Of a stretch of DNA of 64,000 nt, positions 8,363-17,173 are shown in pieces; position 1 is the stretch's first letter, and each line of letters opens with the position of its first letter. The translations under genes and the position numbers were made by a program. Below the pieces are notes generated by a model. It saw only the letters and a program-made list of their open reading frames with translations. It ran no database searches and was not told the origin of the DNA. Source of the stretch: Deltaproteobacteria bacterium HGW-Deltaproteobacteria-2 (GTDB lineage Bacteria > Desulfobacterota > Syntrophia > Syntrophales > Smithellaceae); assembly GCA_002840505.1 (NCBI GenBank), contig PHBC01000007.1, forward strand, positions 62,001 through 126,000, read 5' to 3'.

Positions 8363-9349
8363 TTATTTGTCCCCCGCGCTGTATTTCCAGCAGGAAACAA
8401 AATGTCCGGGCTCAACTTCCGAAAGCGACGGCTTTATTCGCGCACAAACTTCTACGGCTAAAGAACACCGGTCATGAAAACGACAGCCCTGAACAAAATC
8501 ATATAAACCCGGAACAGATCCGGGAATGGTTTTGAGATATTCTCCTCTTTGCAAAGATCTCACGCATCTGGCCGGAACCGATTCCAGTAAACCATGAGTA
8601 TAAGGATGCAGAGGATTGTCGAATATTTTTTCCACGGCCGCACTTTCCACTATTTCCCCCGCATACATTACAGCAACTTTTTGAGCCGCCTCAGCAACCA
8701 CTCCCAAATCATGAGTAATTAAAACGACAGCCATCTTATTTTTTTGTTTCAAACCGGAAATCAAATCCAGAATTTGCGCCTGAATGGTAACATCCAGAGC
8801 CGTTGTTGGTTCATCGGCCAGCATTAGCCGCGGATGACAGGACATGGCCATGGCAATCATTACCCGCTGGCGCATACCGCCGCTGAAATTATGCGGATAA
8901 TCCAATGCACGTTTTTGAGGATCGGGAATACCCACTTCACGTAACTGTTCAACGCTTAACTCCATGGCTTGCTTTGCCGGAAGATGCTGATGCAGGCGAA
9001 TGGCCTCGGCTATCTGTTCACCGACGCGAAAAACAGGATTGAGGGAAGTCATTGGCTCCTGAAAAACCATGGAGATTTCACTGCCGCGTTTAAGGCGCAT
9101 TTCTTCATCTGATATTTTTAATAAATCCTGGCCGGAAAAAAATATTTCGCCATTGATGATTTTGCCGTTGGCGGGAATGAGCCGCATAATGGAAAGGGCC
9201 AGCATTGTTTTACCACATCCGGATTCGCCGACAATGCCCATGGTTTCACCGGAATTGACTTCCAGCGAAACTCCGTTGACAGCATTAATTCTTCCCTGTG
9301 TGGTATCAAATGCTGTTTGTAAGTCTTTTATTTCCAGAAGCAGAGGCAT
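8363..9349 (-). CDS. Oligopeptide/dipeptide ABC transporter ATP-binding protein (OppD/DppD type)
   Basis: 328 residues. Walker A is GESGCGKTM, the signature SGGMRQRVMIAMAM, Walker B LMLADEPTTALD, the switch ITHDLGV. The C-terminal oligo_HPY block HPYTHGLLESVP is followed by GCRFHDRCSLAVEVC, the Cys-containing tail usual in this family. It should form the NBD heterodimer with the OppF-type protein downstream. Palindromic repeats lie both upstream and downstream. Only the two ATPases are present here, next to an aminopeptidase gene, which would fit peptide uptake followed by hydrolysis, although that link is inferred from position only. Confidence 0.92.
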   Translation of the reverse strand: MPLLLEIKDLQTAFDTTQGRINAVNGVSLEVNSGETMGIVGESGCGKTMLALSIMRLIPANGKIINGEIFFSGQDLLKISDEEMRLKRGSEISMVFQEPMTSLNPVFRVGEQIAEAIRLHQHLPAKQAMELSVEQLREVGIPDPQKRALDYPHNFSGGMRQRVMIAMAMSCHPRLMLADEPTTALDVTIQAQILDLISGLKQKNKMAVVLITHDLGVVAEAAQKVAVMYAGEIVESAAVEKIFDNPLHPYTHGLLESVPARCVRSLQRGEYLKTIPGSVPGLYDFVQGCRFHDRCSLAVEVCARIKPSLSEVEPGHFVSCWKYSAGDK

Positions 9350-9390
9350 AGTCTATATCAATTACCTAGTGTAGTGTTTCAGTAAAAGGA

Positions 9391-9467
9391 TGTCATATCG
9401 ACCGCAGGGAGATATCTGATTAACAATTATAAAGATTTCTCTGTCGCTTCGCTCCTTCGAAATGACA
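9391..9467. repeat. Dispersed palindromic repeat, copy 2
   Basis: Same layout as 8256-8337: TGTCATATCGACCGCAGGGAG at the left, GTCGCTTCGCTCCTTCGAAATGACA-type right end, AAAGATTTCT inside. It occupies the gap between the OppD-type gene and pepA. Flanking bases (CAGTAAAA on the left) are also similar between the copies. Confidence 0.75.
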
Positions 9468-9568
9468 TCTTTTTTTCGAAAGTAGGTATTAGCATACGTC
9501 AAGAAGTGGATTCTCTTTGTATAGTATCTTTTAATAATCCATATTTTAATATTCGAAAGCAATTTTTA

Positions 9569-11068
9569 TTATTTCTGGGTGCGATTACGCAGGAATTCCA
9601 CAAGTAATCGAACTGTGACCCCCGATGCCCCTTTGGGGATATAAGTTTTATCTTTAGTTGTCCAGGCCGGACCGGCAATATCCAGATGCACCCAGGGTGA
9701 ATCTCCGACGAACTTACTCAAAAAAGCGGCAGCAGTAATTGTGCTGGCAGCCCGTCCGCTGCTGTTTTTATAATCGGCAATATCGCTTTTGATAAGTTCG
9801 TGATAGCTTTCCCACAGGGGCAGCTCCCAGACAAGCTCTCCGGTAGTTTTAGCAGCCCCGTTTATTTCATTTTTAAGTTTATCATCCGTACCGAGCATAC
9901 CAATCACATCATCACCCAGTGCTATAACGCAAGCGCCTGTAAGAGTCGCCACATCAACAACAGCTGCCGGCTTCAACTCCGACGCATACGCAAGAGCATC
10001 GGCGAGGATCAGACGCCCCTCGGCATCAGTATTGAGAACTTCAATGGTTTTTCCGGAATATGATTTTACAATATCACCCGGTTTACAAGCGGAACCGCCG
10101 GGCATATTTTCCGTGGCGGGAACAAGCGCCACAATATTCAACGGAAGCTGCAAATCGGTTGCCGCCATAATCACACCCATAACTGCAGCGCCGCCGGACA
10201 TGTCTGTTTTCATTTCATCCATTTTTTCCGCGGGCTTGATGGAAATTCCGCCACTGTCAAAGGTTAATCCCTTGCCCACCAATACTATTGGCGCCGCGCT
10301 TTTTTTGCCGCCCGCGTACTCCAGAATAATAAATTTCGGCTCTTCGTTGCTTCCGGCGGCAACAGCCAGAAGTGCATTCATGCCTATTTCTTTCATTTTG
10401 GTCTTATCCAGAACCCGGCAGGATACATTTTTTTTATGGGCGATTTCCTGCGCCTTTTGCGCCATAATGGTCGGCGTCATTTCGTTGGAGGGAGCGGAAA
10501 TAAGGTCCCGCGCAAAACAAACGGCTTGCGTAATAATTTGCGCCTTTTTTATTGCCGATTCAATTAAAGAAAAATCTTTTCCGTCAGCAACAATAGTTAA
10601 TTGTTCCATCTCTTTCAAATCTTCACGTCCAACAGTTTTAAACGGAGTATATTGATAAAGCCCCAATAAGGAACCTTCCGCTACCGCCTGCGCTACCTGA
10701 TCTTTTTTGCGGGGAAGAAGATTTAAATTAATCTCGGTTGCCGCTTCTTTAATATTAAGATTGCGCAGGTGCTGCATGACTTTGGCGAAAGCTCCGCGAA
10801 GCTTCTCCAGATTAAATTCTTTATGTTTACCCAGGCCGACAAGGGCTATTCTTTGTGCCGGGAGAGAATCCCTGGTGTAGATTACAGATATTTGAGAAAG
10901 TTTTGCTTCGAAATCGCCATTATTGATTACTTCGCTGATTAATCCATCACTGATTTTATCAATCTCCAGCGCAGTTCCTGATAGCTTCTTGTTTTCTTCA
11001 AACAACGGCAGAATAATTGCCTGGCTTTTCGTATCGACAAGTTTTCCCTTTTTGACAAATATCTTCAC
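9569..11068 (-). CDS. pepA: Leucyl aminopeptidase (M17)
   Basis: Cytosolic two-metal aminopeptidase of 499 residues that removes N-terminal residues from peptides and forms hexamers in the family. The N-terminal macro-like domain covers about 1-165, the catalytic domain the rest. Metal and active-site blocks seen: VGKGLTFDSGGISIKPA, MKTDMSGGAAVMG and the M17 signature NTDAEGRLILADAL. The start is a GTG at 11068 behind AGGAGGAGG. Some members also bind DNA as regulators (E. coli PepA); nothing here tests that. It is upstream of the Opp ATPase pair on the same strand, separated by a repeat. Confidence 0.95.
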   Translation of the reverse strand: MKIFVKKGKLVDTKSQAIILPLFEENKKLSGTALEIDKISDGLISEVINNGDFEAKLSQISVIYTRDSLPAQRIALVGLGKHKEFNLEKLRGAFAKVMQHLRNLNIKEAATEINLNLLPRKKDQVAQAVAEGSLLGLYQYTPFKTVGREDLKEMEQLTIVADGKDFSLIESAIKKAQIITQAVCFARDLISAPSNEMTPTIMAQKAQEIAHKKNVSCRVLDKTKMKEIGMNALLAVAAGSNEEPKFIILEYAGGKKSAAPIVLVGKGLTFDSGGISIKPAEKMDEMKTDMSGGAAVMGVIMAATDLQLPLNIVALVPATENMPGGSACKPGDIVKSYSGKTIEVLNTDAEGRLILADALAYASELKPAAVVDVATLTGACVIALGDDVIGMLGTDDKLKNEINGAAKTTGELVWELPLWESYHELIKSDIADYKNSSGRAASTITAAAFLSKFVGDSPWVHLDIAGPAWTTKDKTYIPKGASGVTVRLLVEFLRNRTQK

Positions 11069-11329
11069 CTTATCCTCCTCCTGTTAATAGCTATGGTTTT
11101 TCAGTTGATTTTGTAGATAACACATACCCAAAAAAAGTCAATTATTAAGGAGCAATCACGTATAGATAAGAGCGGGGTATTTTTATGTAGGGATTGTCGT
11201 GTGACCTTTAGGTTATCCCCGAACAATCCGGAAAACGGCGCGTTTGGGAAACGCGCCCTACTTACCCTCCCCTTGCCCCTCCCATCAAGGGCGGGGATTT
11301 TTTTAAAAGGAAGATAAATTGAAAAAAAA
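11069..11329. other. Intergenic region with dyads, no gene seen
   Basis: Contains a perfect dyad GGCGCGTTT-GGG-AAACGCGCC (11237-11257) and a C/G-rich block with CCCCTTGCCCC and AAGGGCGGGG followed by T. These look like intergenic repeat text, and an open frame across it (11101-11346) has no protein-like composition. Confidence 0.5.
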
Positions 11330-11362
11330 GGGCTGATATCTTTCATTTGCAGATGTCAGCCC
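11322..11362 (-). terminator. Intrinsic terminator of the pseudopilin operon
   Basis: GGGCTGATATC (11330-11340) pairs with GATGTCAGCCC (11352-11362), and on the minus strand the stem is followed by a run of eight T (plus A 11322-11329). It lies 18 bases past the stop of the giant pseudopilin gene. Confidence 0.88.
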
Positions 11363-11379
11363 TATCACATTTAACAATC

Positions 11380-14300
11380 CTAGTACTGAACTGGCGTCAT
11401 GAAACTGGTGCCGCTATTTAAATCCAGTTGTATTGCAAAATCATCGTAATAGGTAGATGTTCCTGAATCGGTGGCCGTCATTAAGCCGATACTGTCGCCG
11501 GGAGCTCCCGAGTTAGCATCAGACACGAAAGTGGCAAGTGTATCGGCAGTAGTCCATGTAGGACTTACCAGAGTAGTGGTTATGATAATAGCGCTGGGTT
11601 CGCTCGTGGAAGTCATCGCCGAAACACCTGTATTATAACCTGTCCATTGCACCAGTGTCACATAATCCAGACTGGAGTCGGATTCAAGGTCGGTCAGCGG
11701 ATCAGGTGGCCAATTCACTGTATCACGGGCATTGGCCTTGCGGTTGGCGGTACCGGAAGAATCTATCTCGGTGTTATTGGCCGTGCCTCTGGCGGTCGGA
11801 TCGGTAAAATAAACCCTGATGTAATTTTTCTTGGTCGCGGTATATGTTCCCGCAGTAGCCAGTTGAACTCCACCCACATACAAGGCTTCGCCGACGCTAA
11901 ACGTTCCATTAACATTGGCCAAAACCAAAGTTCCAGAAGCAATCCTATTTGTCCAATCTACTTTTCTACCGGTAGCACTGGTCAAAATCGGTGTCATGAC
12001 TACCCGGGCGCTTTTTGTTGCGTCCGAATTGGTAATTGTATCGCCTTCCTTTATTTCGCCACCGGTGCTACCACCACCACTGATAAAGGTTAGAGAATGT
12101 CCTTCTGCAACCCGTACCATTAAAGTTGACCAGTCCGTAAGACGAGGGTAACCAGAACCGTTATTGTAAATAACGCCATCCCCGTTTTGTAATGTTTTAT
12201 AAGCCAGCCATTTAAAACCGGAGCTGGTGCGCTGCCAGAGAACAATTGCCGGACGACCGTAGCCGGTTTGAGTTGACCAGAGAAAACCACCTCCACTTGT
12301 TTCAACACCGCTGGAAAAAAGCGACCCGGATGCACCACCTGGTATAAGATTTTGCGGTTGATCATTAGTTAAATTCCAACTGTCATAGCCACATCCAAAA
12401 AGCCACACAACACAAACACGTGTTGCGCGAGGCTTGACGAAAGAAACTCCATAAGTGTAAAAATCATCCCCGGATGAGTCTGTATTTCCCCGGAAGTTCA
12501 AGCCGGCAAAAAACCAGGGCTGGGTATTTTTAACTTTTACCTGCATGTCGTAAGTCAGGAATCCCTGCGTGTCCATCCAGGCCTGAGCCAGACTTGCGCT
12601 TGTATTGGCCCAGTTAAATTCGATAAGATTCCATACGCCGCTGTCGGAACCCCATCCATAAAATGATCCAAATAACCATCCCCAGAAACCACCAAGCGAT
12701 GTATCCACCATGCCTCCTGCTCTCACCTTCATTGCCGCACTGCCGTCAATAGTAGTATTGAAATCCTGAGTTCCCATGGCCGATGAGGTATACCAGTTAG
12801 CGGAGCTGGACATATCGTCCGTTACCTGCTGTTTTTGGAATCCGCCACCGCTGGTCAGTCCGACAGGGGCGTCGTAGGTTACTGTACGGGACGTTTGACC
12901 AACAGTTCCGGTAATGGCTAGACGGACAAATTTCCCCAGAATTACTTTGGACGACGCCGGAACGTTGATGGAACTGGTCCAAAGAGTATTGAAGCCCGGA
13001 TCGGATAGTGTAATATTATAAAGCGTGGTTCCCACTCTTTTTGTATAATTAAAAACCCTGCCGTAATTAATATCCGCACCGCCTGAATTAACTAAGGTGA
13101 AGTTTCCGTTATAGGCCGGGAAAACATCCAGACCTGTTGAACTCAGAGTCAGAGATCCGTTTTTGGAAAGTGTTTGGGCAGAGCCGCTTGTTTTGGCCAG
13201 CAGTCGAACATCTACACCGGAAGCAATGGCAGGCACGGATGTTGTCGGCGAGGAAGCGGCAAAACCGCTGAAGGTAACCGTTGTTCCCGAAACACTGAAT
13301 CCGGAGTAGGAATAATAACCGGTACCTACTTTCAGATATCCGGCAGCCGAAGTGTTTAACTCCGTTGATTTTGTGCCGTAGAAGGTTGCCGGAAGCGAGG
13401 TTGCCCCGGCTGCCGTTGCCCCGGAGGTATAAAACCAGAAGGGATAAACTTTGGTAGTAAACGAACCGGCATTGTTGAGAAGATTGCATGTCTGATTGTT
13501 CATGTTTGTCAGAGCAGCATTTTTAGCGGCATCAGTTGACGCACTGCGGTAATTATATGCCGCATACCGGAATCCTGATTCCGCCAGATAATAAGCTTTG
13601 CGGGCCTGATCCGCGTAAGCCTCATTCATGTAAGAAGAGGTAAACATGGGCAGCATGGCCGCTCCCAGCGCCGCCATGATTACCATCGTGATAATAAGGC
13701 TGATCAGGATACTCCCTCGTGAACGTAAAACACCTGATACCGCGGGTATTCCCCGGCGTTTTACGGCAAACAGAGCTGTTGTTAGTATAATCGAAATAAG
13801 AAGAATAAAAGGAATCGCCAGCGGCGTGTACATCAAACAAAATACCAGAACGACCACCGGTGCCAGAAGGCATCTCACAGCCCACATGGCCAGCGGCTGG
13901 TTGCGAATGATATTGGCAAGAGCCGGCCCGTGCTCATAATACTCTTTTACGAACCATCGGCCTCCCGGCCAGTTGACAAGATATTCATCACGAAAATCCC
14001 GCAGAATCTGAACCATCGGATGCGCAGTATCTCCGTATGCGGCCGTCGCCACAAAACAGTTCCATCCTGTCGATACGGAAAGAGAACCGGGAGTCGTCGT
14101 GGGCGGTGGATTACCACCCAGGTTCCCATTGTTTCGGGGGTGAACAATCGCAGTAAGAGGCTGCAATGCTTTGCCGTCAGCACGGGAAATGGTCATCTCC
14201 ACTTTGACGGCCGAAAGATTCCTGTCGTTTCCCGCCGGCCATGTCGATGTATCATCAGCTCCATTGTAATAGGTCAACTTGAAATTGCCGACATTACTTA

Positions 14301-14733
14301 TAAGAATATCACCGTTGGCCAGGGTAGTTCCACTGCCGGAGGCGATCTTTACTGCCCCATTGTCCAGCCCGATTGTCCGGACGCAGTCTGTTGTACTATA
14401 GCAGTTGCCTGTACCGGTAAGGGGAAGCGTCGCATTACTTGCGGCGGAGTATACATTCATCATCTCGGTGATTTCCCTCGTGACCCGGGACATGGCCATT
14501 TGGGCCTTTTGGGTTATCGCTGAATTTTCTTTGACTTCAACGTATCCCTTGATGGCCTGAACAATGGCCGTACCGCCAACAGCCGCCAGAATACCCACCA
14601 AAAGCATAGTTACGATAATTTCGATGAGCGTGAAACCATTTATCGGTCCACTGCTGCTGTAACCGTGTGTATGGGACATATTTTTTTTCAACCGTCTCGG
14701 TAATTCGATTTTAAAGTATTTTTTTATAAACAT
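11380..14733 (-). CDS. Giant fused minor pseudopilin: PilW-like + CFI-box + PilX-like + large C-terminal region
   Basis: 1,117 residues. Residues 33-38 are a class III prepilin motif (GFTLIE) followed by a hydrophobic helix, as in PilW. At 226-234 is CFVATAAYG, with HPMVQILRDFRD after it, the CFI-box seen in bacterial C-terminal sorting-type modules, followed by two hydrophobic spans (about 286-323). At 341-400 a new hydrophobic helix and QARKAYYLAESGFRYAAYNYR match the PilX N-terminus. The remaining 700 residues are Ser/Thr/Gly-rich, beta-like, with a possible LamG-like stretch around 650-850. No start codon suits a separate PilX gene. The ATG at 14733 has a GGAG site and follows the previous stop by four bases. 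Probably a tip or adhesin-like pilus component. Confidence 0.75.
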   Translation of the reverse strand: MFIKKYFKIELPRRLKKNMSHTHGYSSSGPINGFTLIEIIVTMLLVGILAAVGGTAIVQAIKGYVEVKENSAITQKAQMAMSRVTREITEMMNVYSAASNATLPLTGTGNCYSTTDCVRTIGLDNGAVKIASGSGTTLANGDILISNVGNFKLTYYNGADDTSTWPAGNDRNLSAVKVEMTISRADGKALQPLTAIVHPRNNGNLGGNPPPTTTPGSLSVSTGWNCFVATAAYGDTAHPMVQILRDFRDEYLVNWPGGRWFVKEYYEHGPALANIIRNQPLAMWAVRCLLAPVVVLVFCLMYTPLAIPFILLISIILTTALFAVKRRGIPAVSGVLRSRGSILISLIITMVIMAALGAAMLPMFTSSYMNEAYADQARKAYYLAESGFRYAAYNYRSASTDAAKNAALTNMNNQTCNLLNNAGSFTTKVYPFWFYTSGATAAGATSLPATFYGTKSTELNTSAAGYLKVGTGYYSYSGFSVSGTTVTFSGFAASSPTTSVPAIASGVDVRLLAKTSGSAQTLSKNGSLTLSSTGLDVFPAYNGNFTLVNSGGADINYGRVFNYTKRVGTTLYNITLSDPGFNTLWTSSINVPASSKVILGKFVRLAITGTVGQTSRTVTYDAPVGLTSGGGFQKQQVTDDMSSSANWYTSSAMGTQDFNTTIDGSAAMKVRAGGMVDTSLGGFWGWLFGSFYGWGSDSGVWNLIEFNWANTSASLAQAWMDTQGFLTYDMQVKVKNTQPWFFAGLNFRGNTDSSGDDFYTYGVSFVKPRATRVCVVWLFGCGYDSWNLTNDQPQNLIPGGASGSLFSSGVETSGGGFLWSTQTGYGRPAIVLWQRTSSGFKWLAYKTLQNGDGVIYNNGSGYPRLTDWSTLMVRVAEGHSLTFISGGGSTGGEIKEGDTITNSDATKSARVVMTPILTSATGRKVDWTNRIASGTLVLANVNGTFSVGEALYVGGVQLATAGTYTATKKNYIRVYFTDPTARGTANNTEIDSSGTANRKANARDTVNWPPDPLTDLESDSSLDYVTLVQWTGYNTGVSAMTSTSEPSAIIITTTLVSPTWTTADTLATFVSDANSGAPGDSIGLMTATDSGTSTYYDDFAIQLDLNSGTSFMTPVQY

Positions 14734-14737
14734 AAAT

Positions 14738-15211
14738 TTACTCCGTAAAAAGCGAGGTAACTGTTAAATCCCGGTATTTGATAGTTATCTTATGGACTTT
14801 GCTGCTGGCCGATGCTTCAGTGAGCGAGCTACCGGAACCGGAAAATGTTATCGTATTGTTGGCCACAACGTAATAAGGGTGTTGGGCATCGGAATATAAT
14901 GTTTTTGCTTCTGATTCTGAACTTGTACCTACACGGGTATTAAAACTCGCATAAGCCGTGGCCGGCGATTGACCGTTTAGAGCACCGTAGAACATATAAT
15001 ATTTATAGTCGGCAGTCATATTTTCCATAATCGAATTCAAATAGGTACCGTTTTGCGCCAAAATAACCGGATTGTAGCTCTTTACCAGACTAGTACCCAT
15101 GAATTGAACCAGTATAGCGGCAAGAACGGCGGCCACTAAGAGTGACACAATGACCTCTATAAGAGTGAAGCCCCCATCGTTTTTTATCTTATTCAATCGT
15201 TTATAAAGCAT
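14738..15211 (-). CDS. Prepilin-like protein, PilV/GspI type
   Basis: About 157 residues with a short basic leader and the prepilin motif GGFTLIEVIVSLLVAAVLAAI. The invariant Glu at +5 and the hydrophobic helix are present, followed by a small globular domain. It should be processed by a prepilin peptidase and act as a minor pilin that primes pilus assembly. The frame is open to 15277, but the ATG at 15211 has a GGAGA site and avoids overlapping the gene before it. It sits between the FimT-like and the giant pseudopilin genes and is probably cotranscribed with both. Confidence 0.85.
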   Translation of the reverse strand: MLYKRLNKIKNDGGFTLIEVIVSLLVAAVLAAILVQFMGTSLVKSYNPVILAQNGTYLNSIMENMTADYKYYMFYGALNGQSPATAYASFNTRVGTSSESEAKTLYSDAQHPYYVVANNTITFSGSGSSLTEASASSKVHKITIKYRDLTVTSLFTE

Positions 15212-15230
15212 GTAATTTCTCCGATAAAGC

Positions 15231-15695
15231 TTATGGAATGAATCCCGTGTTTTTTGTAACTGATATATCTCCTGCATTGGTTGTGATTGTTAGAGTCGCA
15301 GATCCCGGACTGCCATAAGCGTTGAATGTAACCCGGGGCACTGTAGCTGTTGAAGTGATAGATAAAACGGATTTTTTTGCTGTCAGATCAACCGTTGCAC
15401 TGTTCTCTCCGGGAATAAAAACAGGCGTCGTTGACCCGTCTCCCTGAAACATGTAATAGGTTGATGAAGAAGGAAAACAAATGCCCCATGGACTGCTGGC
15501 GGTCATTGCCCGGGTTTGCGCCAGACGAAGATGCACCTTGAGAACCTCCAGCTGTGAGGCAAGATCATAAGAGCTCGTACTGGACAATCGGACGACAGCA
15601 ACAATGGCAATGATAGCTATAATCGATAGTACAGCTATGATTTCGATCATGGTAAAACCACGCTGACCTCTGGTTTGTCTTAAGGTTTGAATCAT
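15231..15695 (-). CDS. Prepilin-like protein, GspH/FimT type
   Basis: 154 residues. It has a prepilin leader ending in RG and the motif GFTMIEIIAVLSIIAIIAIVAVV, then ASQLEVLKVHLRLAQTRAM, the FimT/GspH helix. The C-terminal half is beta-rich, with FNAYGSPGSATLTITT as in the GspH domain. It would be a minor pilin of a type IV pilus or type II secretion pseudopilus. Its ATG overlaps the stop of the preceding membrane-protein gene as TGATG, so translation is probably coupled to the sigma/anti-sigma pair. Confidence 0.86.
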   Translation of the reverse strand: MIQTLRQTRGQRGFTMIEIIAVLSIIAIIAIVAVVRLSSTSSYDLASQLEVLKVHLRLAQTRAMTASSPWGICFPSSSTYYMFQGDGSTTPVFIPGENSATVDLTAKKSVLSITSTATVPRVTFNAYGSPGSATLTITTNAGDISVTKNTGFIP

Positions 15696-16321
15696 CAGCG
15701 TACCTCCGAAAAAATATTTTCCGGGTCATAGTTATCGACAGCCAGTCGCAATAAAACGGTTATGCCTAACCCGGTTATGGAAAATATAGCAGCAAAAAAG
15801 ATCGCTATCGGAATACGGATATACAATGTACCCACCAGGCCGTTCAGGATAATCAGGATCGCATAGAGAAGCACTCCGACACGCACGAAACGGACAGCGG
15901 ACTCGCCATTTGCATAAACAGCAATACCCAGAGCTATCAGCTCCGCGGCCAGCAGCAGGCCTATGAGCGGTTGAATCGTCAGCCATTCCGGATGATGGAA
16001 TCCTTCCGGCAGCGGCAGGCCTAACATCATGATTAATCCTAAAATCAGATAGAAAAAACCAGTCAGCAAAAAGTAGAAAGAACATTCCGTCTTGGTTACC
16101 GCATTACGGAAACCGATGTTTAGATTTGTTGCGAAAGCCGAATTGCTAAACAGTTGCCTGAATAAAAGATGCCTGTGAGTGGCCTTTTCTTCCGGAAGCC
16201 TCGCCATTATCTTCATTGTAAAACCTTCAGGAGGCTGCCTGGGGGGAACATTTCCCATAATGCCGGTAAGATCACGAAAATGCTCCCATTTTTTCTCTTC
16301 ATCTTTAAACATGTTTTGCAA
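15695..16321 (-). CDS. Membrane protein, probable anti-sigma partner of the ECF sigma factor
   Basis: 208 residues. A soluble N-terminus of about 75 residues contains PPEGFTMKIMARLPEE, which resembles the segment preceding the membrane part in many anti-sigma factors. Four hydrophobic spans follow (about 81-101, 117-137, 147-166, 169-193). No HxxxCxxC zinc motif is present. It starts 28 bases after the sigma gene and overlaps the next pseudopilin by TGATG. Anti-sigma function is inferred from position and topology; a pilus-related sensor role is also possible. Confidence 0.55.
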   Translation of the reverse strand: MQNMFKDEEKKWEHFRDLTGIMGNVPPRQPPEGFTMKIMARLPEEKATHRHLLFRQLFSNSAFATNLNIGFRNAVTKTECSFYFLLTGFFYLILGLIMMLGLPLPEGFHHPEWLTIQPLIGLLLAAELIALGIAVYANGESAVRFVRVGVLLYAILIILNGLVGTLYIRIPIAIFFAAIFSITGLGITVLLRLAVDNYDPENIFSEVR

Positions 16322-16349
16322 AATCTCCTTTATATAACAATATACAACT

Positions 16350-16937
16350 TTACCTGTCAGAAGTCACATTTTCCCCTATATATTTTCGCAATTTTTCCAA
16401 CCCCCTGTAAACTCGCATCTTAATGGCACTTAACGAAAGTCCCGTAATTTCAGCAATCGCTTCGAAGGGAAGTCCCTGGTAGAAGCGCAGGATCAGCAAC
16501 TCGCGAAGTTCCGGAGATAATTTTTGAAGACAACTTTCCAGTTCCTCTTCCCGTTCTTTGCACCCTTCATAACTATCCCGAGACTCTTGCAAAGCAACCT
16601 GTTTACCATCTAAATCAACCATCCCCGACGCCTTTTCCCTTTGACGGAAATTATCCCGCCGGCGATTGCTATTTTTTTTCAAGTGATTACGGATAATATT
16701 GAGACTGATCGTATAGAGCCAGGTGTAAAATCTTTGTTTTTTATCATAACGAAATAATTGGTTGAAAGAACGCAAAAATGTTTCCTGTGCCAGATCTTCA
16801 GCATCCTGTGAATTTCTAGTCATGCGGTAGGCTAAGTTATAAATGGGTGTTTTATATTCCTCAACCAACAAAGCATACGCTTGCCTTTCTCCATTCAGAA
16901 CCCTGGCAACGATTTCTGCTTCGTTTTTGTGATCCAT
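16350..16937 (-). CDS. ECF-type RNA polymerase sigma factor (SigE/RpoE-like)
   Basis: 195 residues with the two ECF domains. Region 2 (about 8-85) has YNLAYRMTRNSQDAEDLAQETFLR and FYTWLYTISLNIIRNHLKK. Region 4 (about 130-188) has LSPELRELLILRFYQGLPFEAIAEITGLSLSAIKMRVYRGLEKLRK with a helix-turn-helix. It begins an operon with a membrane protein and three pseudopilin genes, which suggests that an envelope signal switches on this pilin set. The ATG is at 16937; a usable sigma-70-like promoter lies upstream, between this gene and the divergent glycan operon. Confidence 0.92.
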   Translation of the reverse strand: MDHKNEAEIVARVLNGERQAYALLVEEYKTPIYNLAYRMTRNSQDAEDLAQETFLRSFNQLFRYDKKQRFYTWLYTISLNIIRNHLKKNSNRRRDNFRQREKASGMVDLDGKQVALQESRDSYEGCKEREEELESCLQKLSPELRELLILRFYQGLPFEAIAEITGLSLSAIKMRVYRGLEKLRKYIGENVTSDR

Positions 16938-17007
16938 GATCGTTTTATGATTGGAGAATATTGTTTAACTTCTGCAACACACCGCACCAGTAACGCTTAA
17001 ATTGATA

Positions 17008-17037
17008 ATATTACCGTAACACTCCAATATCAAGCAA
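17008..17037 (-). promoter_or_regulatory. Possible sigma-70-like promoter for the ECF sigma operon
   Basis: On the minus strand TTGCTT (plus 17032-17037) and TAATAT (plus 17008-17013) are 18 bases apart, about 70 bases ahead of the sigma-factor ATG. No ECF-type AAC/-10 pair was recognised with confidence. Confidence 0.35.
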
Positions 17038-17173
17038 ATTCGACACAGGCCTTATTTCAATCTTCAAAACTAAAGCCAAAACTATCAACCGGCGCAAGCT
17101 TTATGATAAAATATTTTTGGACAAATTAATTTAAAAATAGTACGTTGAGACTACGAAACGTGGAGGCGCTTTT

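Noticed and set aside
8332-8535. 67-codon frame at the end of oppD on the opposite strand
   Set aside because: It begins in the palindromic repeat and then shadows oppD.
10032-10655. A 207-codon plus-strand frame opposite pepA
   Set aside because: It lies wholly antisense to a clear pepA gene and has composition typical of a shadow frame; no family features.
11101-11346. 81-codon minus frame between pepA and the pseudopilins
   Set aside because: It spans the terminator and GC dyads and has no protein-like features.
13930-14523. A 197-codon plus-strand frame opposite the giant pseudopilin
   Set aside because: Arg/Cys-rich and without domains; a shadow of the minus-strand coding sequence, as are 11647-12093 and 13646-13939.
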